Assembly (NCBI GenBank): GCA_002713585.1
Contig: PATD01000047.1
Location: 1-39,331 of the forward strand
Direction: 5' to 3'
From: Methanobacteriota archaeon
GTDB taxonomy: Archaea; Thermoplasmatota; Poseidoniia; Poseidoniales; Thalassarchaeaceae
DNA: 39,331 nucleotides
Part shown: in pieces, positions 8,063-16,524 of the stretch
Position numbering within the stretch: position 1 is the first letter of the stretch
Layout of the letters: every line of letters starts with the position of its first letter
The notes under the pieces: generated by a model
Seen by the model: only the letters and a program-made list of their open reading frames with translations
Databases searched by the model: none
Told to the model about the DNA's origin: nothing
Position numbers and translations under genes: made by a program

Positions 8063-10276
8063 ATGGTTGGTGAACTGACGAATCGCCCTATGGCGCGATT
8101 CAATGCCGCCGGTCTTCGCAAGGACCTTGATTCCGTGATGCACATCTTATGTTCCTTGAAGGCGGTTGATCTAATCGACTTCGATGGTGAGGAAGGAAAT
8201 CATCTGAATCTTGGCTCTCCCCGAGACGATCACGATGCTGTAGCAAAGAATCTCTCGACTTATCGGAGCATATCGAAGTGGGTTGAATCATCCCGTCCCG
8301 AAGGCACTCAGTCCGAGAAGACCGTGCGTGGCTGGATTAATGGAGAACTCACAACTGAAATTCAGTCTATTTCTGAGACCATTTCTGAGATTGAGGATAA
8401 GCGATCAGAGGCTAACGCCACTGAAGAGAGGATCGCTGCCCTCGGCTCTTTCGTTGAATTAGGTGTCGACCTTGATTTGTTCGACGGGTATCGCACAGCT
8501 ACAGTATTCAGCGGTAACATTGGTGACAAGGGCACTGGTCAAGATGCACTGCAATCTGCCGGTGTCAGTGGCCATGTTGCTTCAGGTGGCGGCTTGACAA
8601 TGGTCGTCGTTGCAAATGAGGATGCAGCCGCAGTCAACAATGCTCTGGAATCGATGCGATTTTCGGCAGTTCAACCCCCGGCTGGAACGGGCTCTCCACG
8701 AGAAGCTCTGACCGATTCAACCACTCTACTCAAGGACCTCAACTTAGAGATTGAGAAACTCGAATCTACCCTCGATTCCTGGGCGTTGAAGCACGGGGAA
8801 AAGTTGGTCTGCGGTCTTGAGCTCCTCGAACGCGACTTCATCGAAGCTACCGCTCCTGCTCGTGTCGCGGTTAGTCAGCACGCTTTCATGATTGATGGTT
8901 GGATAGTTGCTGACCGTGAAGATGAGGTCCGTGCGGCTCTCAAAGGCCTATGCAGTTACATCGATGTAGATACTGATGTTGCACCCAAGCATCACGGCGT
9001 CCATGGACATGGCCATCACAATGATCCAAGTCCTCCAGTAGCCTTTGGCGACCATGGTCTCTCTCGACCGATGGAACTCCTAACGGATGCAGTCGGACGC
9101 TCTGATTACGGCAAGATTGACCCTACAGTATTCATGCTAATCACCTACCCTCTCTTTTTCGGATTGATGCTTGGAGATATGCTCTATGGGTTCATGACGC
9201 TCGGTCTTGCGGGCCTGATTTACTCTCGCGTCAAGGATTCAGGTAATGATCTAGGTATCCTCGGTGCGAAACTTGTTGCTTACATTGGGCTGTCTACAGT
9301 TCTGTTCGGTTACATCTATGGCGAGTTCGCAGGGTTTGAGATATTGCCGCACTACGAATCCTGTAGCGCGTATGCAGGGACATCGGGCCGTGCTCTTGCA
9401 GATGGGGCATCTGGAGAGTGCCACAAGGGCTGGCACCCATATGATGGAGTCCCAGCTTGGGCAAGTTCCTTTTCAGCACTCTACCCCTATGGAGGGGAAT
9501 TCCCCAATGTCGTCGAACATTATGGCGAGCACAGCCTATGGGAGACGCGCCTTCCGATGGGCGTTGTTCTTGCCTTCCCATTCCACCGTGTATCCTACAA
9601 TCTAACGGATCTCATCCTTCTGACGATTTATCTCGGCATTGCTCACCTTATGGTGGCATTCATTCTCGGTGCCATCGATGAGATACGTCATGGACACGGT
9701 TGGTCAGGCGCTATCTACGGAAAGGTGTCCTGGATGCTTGTGCTCGGTGGCGGTTTCTTCTTCTCGTATGCATACCTAATCTCAGGAGGTGGCCCCAGTC
9801 CGGAATATGCCGAGTTACTTTCCAATCTCAAGATGGGTGGCCTCATTGCAGCTGCAATTGGAGTGCTTCTTCTTCTCGTACATTTAGTGCATGAGGGAGT
9901 GCCTTTGTGGGTCGCATGCTTACTTGCTCCAATCGAGGCAATCGGGATGCTCCCTACCACTCTGTCATATGTTCGCCTCTTCGCAGTAGGTATCGTCGGC
10001 GTCAAAATTGCCGAAGCAGGCAATTCTCTACTTTATCCGATGATCGTTGAAGGGTTTTCAACGGGCGGTTCAATTCTCGTTGCTGTCCTAGCTCTAATCG
10101 GTTGGTTCTGTGTCCAAATTTTCGCATGGATTCTTGGCGTCTTCAGTCCAAATATTCACGCTGCTCGTCTCCACTTTGTTGAGTGGATGCGCCAATTCTA
10201 CACTGCTTCCGGGAAGGCCTTCGCGCCTCTCGGGGGACGGTCCCGATTCGTGGAGGCGGATAAGGGGCAACAATGA
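8063..10276 (+). CDS. A/V-type ATP synthase subunit I (a subunit)
   Basis: 737 aa; N-terminal cytoplasmic domain and C-terminal TM region. 'MLGDMLYGFMTLGLAGLIYS', 'TTLSYVRLFAVGIVGVKIAEAGN' with the conserved channel Arg. Confidence 0.93.
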   Translation: MVGELTNRPMARFNAAGLRKDLDSVMHILCSLKAVDLIDFDGEEGNHLNLGSPRDDHDAVAKNLSTYRSISKWVESSRPEGTQSEKTVRGWINGELTTEIQSISETISEIEDKRSEANATEERIAALGSFVELGVDLDLFDGYRTATVFSGNIGDKGTGQDALQSAGVSGHVASGGGLTMVVVANEDAAAVNNALESMRFSAVQPPAGTGSPREALTDSTTLLKDLNLEIEKLESTLDSWALKHGEKLVCGLELLERDFIEATAPARVAVSQHAFMIDGWIVADREDEVRAALKGLCSYIDVDTDVAPKHHGVHGHGHHNDPSPPVAFGDHGLSRPMELLTDAVGRSDYGKIDPTVFMLITYPLFFGLMLGDMLYGFMTLGLAGLIYSRVKDSGNDLGILGAKLVAYIGLSTVLFGYIYGEFAGFEILPHYESCSAYAGTSGRALADGASGECHKGWHPYDGVPAWASSFSALYPYGGEFPNVVEHYGEHSLWETRLPMGVVLAFPFHRVSYNLTDLILLTIYLGIAHLMVAFILGAIDEIRHGHGWSGAIYGKVSWMLVLGGGFFFSYAYLISGGGPSPEYAELLSNLKMGGLIAAAIGVLLLLVHLVHEGVPLWVACLLAPIEAIGMLPTTLSYVRLFAVGIVGVKIAEAGNSLLYPMIVEGFSTGGSILVAVLALIGWFCVQIFAWILGVFSPNIHAARLHFVEWMRQFYTASGKAFAPLGGRSRFVEADKGQQ

Positions 10277-10325
10277 CATTCCCGCGCGGTTTCGCGCCGG
10301 ATACAAACACACGGAGGAAGAAGAA

Positions 10326-10643
10326 ATGAACCCGAAATTGATGAGGAACGCACTACGAATGATGATTGTCCTGTTGGCCGTTATTGGCTTGACAGACGTG
10401 GTCGCGGCGGCCGGAGCAGATGCTGCTCTGAACGGCAGCGGCTACTCTTGGGGTATGCCCCTGGGCGCCGGGATTGCTCTCGGTCTAGCCGGTGTTGGCA
10501 CTGGTCTTAGCCAGGGTCAGATCGGTGCAGCAGCAGTCGGCATGGTCGCTGAGGACGGAGACAAGTTCGTCACAGGTCTGATCTTCACGGCACTGCCTGA
10601 GACAATTGTCCTGTTCGGTTTCCTCGCAATGTTCCTAATGTGA
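10326..10643 (+). CDS. A/V-type ATP synthase subunit K (c/proteolipid)
   Basis: 'GAGIALGLAGVGTGLSQGQIGAAAVGMVAEDGDKFVTGLIFTALPETIVLFGFLAMFLM' is a proteolipid hairpin with the ion-binding Glu. ATG at 10326 chosen over track start 10110, which lies inside the subunit I gene. Confidence 0.9.
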   Translation: MNPKLMRNALRMMIVLLAVIGLTDVVAAAGADAALNGSGYSWGMPLGAGIALGLAGVGTGLSQGQIGAAAVGMVAEDGDKFVTGLIFTALPETIVLFGFLAMFLM

Positions 10644-10696
10644 ACATCTGCGTGAACCGTTCTGAACACACTAATGCAATACATGAGGACAGTGAC

Positions 10697-11263
10697 ATGA
10701 GTCTAGAAAAACTTGCCAAGGATATCGCGGCACAGGCCGAAGCTGAGGCATCGGAGATTATCGCGGAAGCGAAGGCAGAAGCGAAGCGGATTTCCAAAGG
10801 AGCAAGCTCCGAGGTCGCCACCATTAGCTCTGATGCGATGGCTATGGCTGAGAAGCAGGCCGCTCAAATCGGTGTAGAATCTGTAGCTAGCGCTCGCCAG
10901 ACCAACCAGAAGGACATCTTGATTGCAAAGCGCGTGCAAATTGATCTGACCTACGATGCAGTGCGTGAGAAACTCGGAAGCCCGAAACTCGGCAAGCGTT
11001 CAGCAATGTTGGATTCCCTATTGAAGGATGCCAAGGCAGAAGCGAAGGGTAAGATGACTCTCCGCCCTGCAGCAATCGACCGTTCTGCTCTCGAACAGAA
11101 GGCAAGCGGCTTCACTTTGGGTGATGACGTAGAAGCGCTCGGTGGCTTTATGCTGGTATCTGACGATGGAAGTATCAGTTTGGATTACACCTTCGACTCG
11201 AAATTGAATGATGCGTGGTTGACTTCTCTTGGAGACGTCAATCGGACCCTCTTTGGAGCTTAA
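10697..11263 (+). CDS. A/V-type ATP synthase subunit E
   Basis: 'MSLEKLAKDIAAQAEAEASEIIAEAKAEAKRI' helical stalk; operon position between K and C. ATG at 10697. Confidence 0.85.
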   Translation: MSLEKLAKDIAAQAEAEASEIIAEAKAEAKRISKGASSEVATISSDAMAMAEKQAAQIGVESVASARQTNQKDILIAKRVQIDLTYDAVREKLGSPKLGKRSAMLDSLLKDAKAEAKGKMTLRPAAIDRSALEQKASGFTLGDDVEALGGFMLVSDDGSISLDYTFDSKLNDAWLTSLGDVNRTLFGA

Positions 11264-11277
11264 TCGGTGGGATCAAT

Positions 11278-12321
11278 ATGTTCGGTCGAGGAAATTGGGC
11301 TAATGCGGCGGCGCGTGCTCGCTCCCGTCGTGGACGCCTCCTTGATCGAACGCGAATTCGTCAGTTGATTAAGCAGAAACCAGATGCTATCGCAGCAAGT
11401 ATCGGAGATGCAGGCTATCGCCAGGATATCGACTTGTATGCTCACCGGCTTGCCGGTGCAGAACTCGTTGAAGCCGGGTTGAGCCACAATCTCGATCGCG
11501 AGGTACATCAAGTGCTCAAGTTCTGCCAAGGCGAACTTTCTGATATCGTCGGTGTTTGGGCTACTAAGATTGATCACAATAAGGCAAAAACAGTACTGCG
11601 GGCTGTTGATAGAGAGATTGAAACGGAGCGTCTCAGTACTAGCGCTCTACCCAAGGAGAATCCTGAGAATGCAGAATGGATTGCCATTGTTGAGGCCTCG
11701 TCGACACTTGAAGAAGCCGCATCTGCTATCTCAAAGACGGGGCTGGGGCGACGTATTTTCCGTGATATGAGTCCTGAAGCAACCCTCGCTGATTACGAGG
11801 ACGCCCTAGATCGTTCTTACTATCAGTCAGCATTGTCAGTAATCCCCAATCGTGGACCTAATGCTTCACTACGCCGATACCTCAAGATGGAAATTGCTCA
11901 CAGAGATGTTCTCAATATATTGCGGGCAATGCGTCAAGGGATTTCGTCTGAGAAACGTGCCGCCATCTTCCTCCCCGGTAGCGGACTTTCCCGCGCCACT
12001 GAGGCGGCCTTGATTCAGGCGAACAATCTCGATGATGTTCTCCAAGCAGTTCGACGCACATTATCCTTCGACGATAGTGGTCTTGAAGAGGCCCTACAGA
12101 TGTATTCAGAGTCCCGTACTATGGACCCTGTCGTTGATTTGTTCCACCACAAGAGGAGCGAACTTCTGCTTCGTTTTTCACACCTGCATCCGATCTCGGC
12201 GATGCCGATTGTATACTATATCGAGCGTAAATTGCTCGAAGTCGAGAATCTCCGTCTACTTGTGCGTGGTAAGGCGGCCGGTCTCCCTGAGCCCGTGATT
12301 GAAGCGCATTTGACATTGTGA
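11278..12321 (+). CDS. A/V-type ATP synthase subunit C
   Basis: 'NWANAAARARSRRGRLLDRTRIRQLI', 'YYIERKLLEVENLRLLVRGKAAGLPEPVIEAHL' C-terminal signature. Confidence 0.9.
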   Translation: MFGRGNWANAAARARSRRGRLLDRTRIRQLIKQKPDAIAASIGDAGYRQDIDLYAHRLAGAELVEAGLSHNLDREVHQVLKFCQGELSDIVGVWATKIDHNKAKTVLRAVDREIETERLSTSALPKENPENAEWIAIVEASSTLEEAASAISKTGLGRRIFRDMSPEATLADYEDALDRSYYQSALSVIPNRGPNASLRRYLKMEIAHRDVLNILRAMRQGISSEKRAAIFLPGSGLSRATEAALIQANNLDDVLQAVRRTLSFDDSGLEEALQMYSESRTMDPVVDLFHHKRSELLLRFSHLHPISAMPIVYYIERKLLEVENLRLLVRGKAAGLPEPVIEAHLTL

Positions 12322-12330
12322 GGATTGAAT

Positions 12331-12630
12331 ATGGAAATCGCGATTATCGGTAGCCCGGAATTCACTCTTGGATTCCAGCTTGCTGGTGTAACGCATCTCC
12401 ACAATCCCGCGGATGAGGAGGAACTTGCCTCTCTCTGCCGCTCGATGATCGCCGACAAAGACGTCGGCATTGTCGTTCTCGACTCTGGGGACCTTTCCCG
12501 ACTCCCAGAGCGAATTCGCGATGAGGTTAACCTCAGCGTGACCCCTACCTTCCTTGGTATTGGAACCGAGGAGGACAACACCCTACGGGAGTCCATTCGG
12601 AAGGCACTCGGTGTCGACCTTTGGAAGTAA
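12331..12630 (+). CDS. A/V-type ATP synthase subunit F
   Basis: 'MEIAIIGSPEFTLGFQLAGV', 'DVGIVVLDSGDLSRLPERIRDEV', 'ESIRKALGVDLWK'; operon position. TTG 12325 is an alternative start. Confidence 0.9.
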   Translation: MEIAIIGSPEFTLGFQLAGVTHLHNPADEEELASLCRSMIADKDVGIVVLDSGDLSRLPERIRDEVNLSVTPTFLGIGTEEDNTLRESIRKALGVDLWK

Positions 12631-12654
12631 TAAAAAAAAACGGAAGTGAAAGAA

Positions 12655-14397
12655 ATGAGCAATAATGAAGGCGTCATCTACCGAATTTCAGGACCTGTCG
12701 TGACTGCGACAGGGATCGATGCAAGAATGTACGAAGTGGTTCGAGTTGGCCATGAGAAATTGATGGGGGAAGTTATCGAGATACATGGTGAACAATCCGT
12801 CATTCAAGTGTATGAGGACACCTCGGGTATTCGTCCAGGCGAGCCCGTTCTCAGCACTGGTCAGACACTCTCGGTCCAGTTGGGCCCGGGTCTGCTGACC
12901 TCTATCTATGACGGAATCCAACGTCCTCTTCAGACTCTGGAAGAAGTCATGGGTGTATTCATCACTCGTGGTGTAGATGCCGATGGACTCGACCTTGAGA
13001 AGAAGTGGGACTTCGTTGCTACTGCTTCTGCGGGTGATGAGGTCGTTGGTGGGCAGATTATTGGTACCGTCCAAGAAACGGAAACCATCACTCACAAGAT
13101 CATGGTGCCTCCAAAGGCTTCTGGGACAATCAAGAACATCGATAGTGGCGAGTTTACAGTGACCGAGACTGTGTGCACCCTTGACGATGGCACTGAGATT
13201 CAGATGATGCAGGAATGGCCTGTTCGTCATCCTCGCCCTTACACTCAGAAGTACGCACCAGATACACCACTTGTTACTGGTATGCGTATCCTTGACTTCC
13301 TTTTCCCACTCGCTAAGGGCGGTGCAGCAGGAATCCCCGGTCCGTTTGGTTCGGGCAAGACGGTAACTCAGCAGTCTCTTGCGAAGTACTCCGATGCACA
13401 ACTTGTGGTCTACATCGGTTGTGGTGAGCGCGGAAATGAAATGACTGAAGTGCTAGACGAATTCCCTGGACTCATCGATCCAAATACTGGCAAGCCACTG
13501 ATGAACAGGACCGTTATGATTGCAAATACCTCAAACATGCCAGTGGCTGCCCGCGAAGCATCTGTTTACACAGGAATTACGATTGCCGAGTATTTCCGTG
13601 ATCAAGGATACGACGTTGCTCTCATGGCTGATTCCACCAGTCGATGGGCAGAAGCCATGCGTGAGATTTCCAGTCGTCTTGAGGAGATGCCTGGTGAGGA
13701 AGGATACCCTGCGTATCTGTCTAGCCGCCTAGCGGAATTCTACGAGCGTGCTGGTCGTGTTGAGACTCTCAATGGCGACGATGGGTCCGTCACTGTCATT
13801 GGTGCCGTGTCCCCTCCTGGTGGTGACATCTCTGAGCCGGTTAGCCAAGGTACTTTGCGAATTGTGAAGGTTTTCTGGGGACTAGACGCTGGTCTTGCTC
13901 GGAAGCGTCACTTCCCCGCAATTAACTGGCTCAACTCCTACTCTCTATACCCGCAGAGTCTGAATCAGTGGTTCCGTGATAATATTGCAAGCGACTTCCC
14001 GGAGGTCCGAACTGAGATTAGTGCCTTGTTGAAGGTTGAAGCAGAACTCCAAGAAATTGTACAGCTCGTCGGTTCTGACGCACTGCCTATCGATCAGCAA
14101 CTCACTCTCGAGGTTGCCCGTATGATCCGCGAGTACTTCCTACAGCAGAATGGGTTCGACCCAGTCGACGCTTACAGCGGCGTCGAACAGCAATACGCGA
14201 TGGCCAAGGCCATCCTAACCTTCCAGGACGAGGCGAAGAAGGCCATGGCTGCCGGTGCCCGCCTTCAGGACGTTGTGAACGTCCCAGCGCGAACTGAACT
14301 TATGCGAGCTCGATTCGCAGAAGGTTACTTGGAGAGTATTGGAGGCCTTGTCGACGACATGGTCGGTGAAATCACTGGCACGGTGGAGGCCAACTGA
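12655..14397 (+). CDS. atpA: A/V-type ATP synthase catalytic subunit A
   Basis: '[15 protein letters not shown]', P-loop '[43 protein letters not shown]', '[43 protein letters not shown]'. GTG 12646 is an alternative start. No intein. Confidence 0.97.
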   Translation: MSNNEGVIYRISGPVVTATGIDARMYEVVRVGHEKLMGEVIEIHGEQSVIQVYEDTSGIRPGEPVLSTGQTLSVQLGPGLLTSIYDGIQRPLQTLEEVMGVFITRGVDADGLDLEKKWDFVATASAGDEVVGGQIIGTVQETETITHKIMVPPKASGTIKNIDSGEFTVTETVCTLDDGTEIQMMQEWPVRHPRPYTQKYAPDTPLVTGMRILDFLFPLAKGGAAGIPGPFGSGKTVTQQSLAKYSDAQLVVYIGCGERGNEMTEVLDEFPGLIDPNTGKPLMNRTVMIANTSNMPVAAREASVYTGITIAEYFRDQGYDVALMADSTSRWAEAMREISSRLEEMPGEEGYPAYLSSRLAEFYERAGRVETLNGDDGSVTVIGAVSPPGGDISEPVSQGTLRIVKVFWGLDAGLARKRHFPAINWLNSYSLYPQSLNQWFRDNIASDFPEVRTEISALLKVEAELQEIVQLVGSDALPIDQQLTLEVARMIREYFLQQNGFDPVDAYSGVEQQYAMAKAILTFQDEAKKAMAAGARLQDVVNVPARTELMRARFAEGYLESIGGLVDDMVGEITGTVEAN

Positions 14398-14411
14398 AGG
14401 AGGGATCGTGA

Positions 14412-15788
14412 ATGACTAGCAAGGAATACAAGACAATCACAGACATCAAGGGACCATTGGTGTTCCTAGAAAAGACCGAACCAGTCGCCTATGGCGAGAT
14501 CGTGACGATTCGTCTGAGCGATGGTTCGATGAAGAACGGCCAAGTGCTCGATACTTCAGATGACGCGGTCATCGTGCAGGTATTCGAAGGCACAGAAGCA
14601 ATCGATAGACAGGCAGGAGTCAAGTTCCTTGGCGATGTCTTCAAGCTCCCTGTGAGCCGGGACCTTGTCGGGCGAATCCTCGATGGTGCAGGGCGCCCTC
14701 GTGATGGCGGCCCAGATATCGTAGCAGAAGAGAAGGCAGACATTATCGGTGCGGCAATCAACCCGTACTCGCGTCAGTCTCCTCACGACTTCATTCAGAC
14801 CGGCGTCAGTGCAATTGACTGTTGTACCACGCTTGTCCGTGGTCAGAAGCTCCCGATCTTCAGTGCATCCGGTCTCCCGCACAACGACATTGCTCTCCAG
14901 ATTGCTCGTCAGGCGAAGCTCAAGGATAGCGATGAGGAGTTCATTGTAGTATTCTGCGCGATGGGTATTACTGCGGAGGAGTATAACTTCTTCAGAACGG
15001 ATCTTGAGCGCACCGGTGCTCTAGAGAATGCAGTTCTTTTCGTCAATCTCGCTGACGACCCTGCAGTCGAGCGGCTGATTACGCCGCGTCTAGCGTTGAC
15101 TGCGGCCGAGTATCTCGCATTCGAGCACGACTATCACGTGCTGGTTATCTACACGGACATGACGAACTACTGTGATTCACTACGTCAGATTGGTGCTGCT
15201 CGTGAAGAGGTTCCAGGTCGACGTGGTTATCCAGGATACATGTACACTGACCTTGCAATGCTCTATGAGCGTGCAGGAATCGTGAAGGGCAAGAAGGGAA
15301 GCATCACACAATTCCCAATTCTAACGATGCCCGGTGACGACATCACGCACCCAATTCCTGACCTCTCCGGTTACATTACTGAGGGTCAGATTGTGATTTC
15401 CCGTGAATTGCATCAGGCCGGTATCTATCCGCCAATCAACGTCTTACCTTCGCTTTCCCGGCTCATGGGTGGTTGCATTGGTGAGAAGACGACCAGAGAT
15501 GACCACAAGAAGGTCAGCGATCAGATGTACGCTGCTTATGCAGAAGGACGCGAACTACGTGGACTCGTAGCGATTGTAGGCGAGGATGCCCTCAACGAGC
15601 GTGATTTGCAACTGCTGAAGTTCTCTGATATCTTTGAAGACAAGTTCCTGCGTCAGGATCGTGACGAGGATCGGACGATTGACGAAACTCTGGATCTATG
15701 TTGGAATCTCATGTCGAGTATCGATGAGAAGTACCTTGTGCGACTGGATCGCGAACTCATCGACAAGTATGGTCAGCACACAGAATGA
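14412..15788 (+). CDS. atpB: A/V-type ATP synthase subunit B
   Basis: '[40 protein letters not shown]', '[43 protein letters not shown]'. Confidence 0.97.
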   Translation: MTSKEYKTITDIKGPLVFLEKTEPVAYGEIVTIRLSDGSMKNGQVLDTSDDAVIVQVFEGTEAIDRQAGVKFLGDVFKLPVSRDLVGRILDGAGRPRDGGPDIVAEEKADIIGAAINPYSRQSPHDFIQTGVSAIDCCTTLVRGQKLPIFSASGLPHNDIALQIARQAKLKDSDEEFIVVFCAMGITAEEYNFFRTDLERTGALENAVLFVNLADDPAVERLITPRLALTAAEYLAFEHDYHVLVIYTDMTNYCDSLRQIGAAREEVPGRRGYPGYMYTDLAMLYERAGIVKGKKGSITQFPILTMPGDDITHPIPDLSGYITEGQIVISRELHQAGIYPPINVLPSLSRLMGGCIGEKTTRDDHKKVSDQMYAAYAEGRELRGLVAIVGEDALNERDLQLLKFSDIFEDKFLRQDRDEDRTIDETLDLCWNLMSSIDEKYLVRLDRELIDKYGQHTE

Positions 15789-15826
15789 TGAGATGGACCG
15801 AGAAGATTGAGCGAGGAGGTGAGTGA

Positions 15827-16444
15827 ATGGCGTTGGATATCAAGCCTACACGTAGCGAACTCATCAATCTAAAGCGTCGCATCAAGCAGACTCAGAATGG
15901 CTACAAACTCTTGAAGATGAAGCGAGACGGACTCTTCCACGAGTTCCGTACACTCCTAGCGGAGATGATTACCGCACGGGAGGAACTAGTACAGACCTTC
16001 CGTGAAGCGAAACAAGGCATTGATCTAGCTAGTGCAGTTGAGGGTGGAATCGTTGTTCAGAGCGCTGCAATGGCGATTTCGAATCATCCTGAAGTTATGG
16101 TCGAGCGTCGTAATATCATGGGCGTCGTCGTTCCGAGTGTGACTGGTGAACATCTAACCAGTACGATTGACGAGCGTGGTATGGGCCTTGTTGGCGGTTC
16201 ACCCTATATCGATGAGGCTGCGGATGGATACTCTGCACTAATCGAGAAGATAGTGAAGGCGGCCGAGATGGAAGCCACTCTCAAGCGTCTGCTTGAGGAG
16301 ATTGAAGCTACAAAACGTCGTGTGAATGCGCTTGAATTCGTCGTTATTCCTCAGATGGAGGAGGCAAAGGTGTTCATCCAACTTCGACTTGAAGAGATGG
16401 AGCGTGAAGAGACGTTCCGGCTCAAGCGATTCAAGAATAAGTGA
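15827..16444 (+). CDS. A/V-type ATP synthase subunit D
   Basis: 'IKPTRSELINLKRRIKQTQNGYKLLKMKRDGLFHEF', 'EATKRRVNALEFVVIPQM'. Confidence 0.95.
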   Translation: MALDIKPTRSELINLKRRIKQTQNGYKLLKMKRDGLFHEFRTLLAEMITAREELVQTFREAKQGIDLASAVEGGIVVQSAAMAISNHPEVMVERRNIMGVVVPSVTGEHLTSTIDERGMGLVGGSPYIDEAADGYSALIEKIVKAAEMEATLKRLLEEIEATKRRVNALEFVVIPQMEEAKVFIQLRLEEMEREETFRLKRFKNK

Positions 16445-16524
16445 TGTTCAACCCAATTTATTCGCCCATTGAGTTGTAATGTGGGAAGTGAAGGGTCATA
16501 TCGGACCGTATCGAGCGAAATCAC

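Noticed and set aside
8100-8291. Small antisense ORF in subunit I and similar short ORFs throughout
   Set aside because: Short, overlapping, no conserved motif.
10110-10325. Upstream extension of the subunit K ORF
   Set aside because: Inside the subunit I coding region in another frame; the proteolipid begins at ATG 10326.
12688-13401. 237-aa minus-strand ORF antisense to ATP synthase subunit A
   Set aside because: Lies wholly inside the strongly supported atpA frame; low-complexity, Cys/Arg/His-rich translation without recognisable domains, typical of a shadow ORF.
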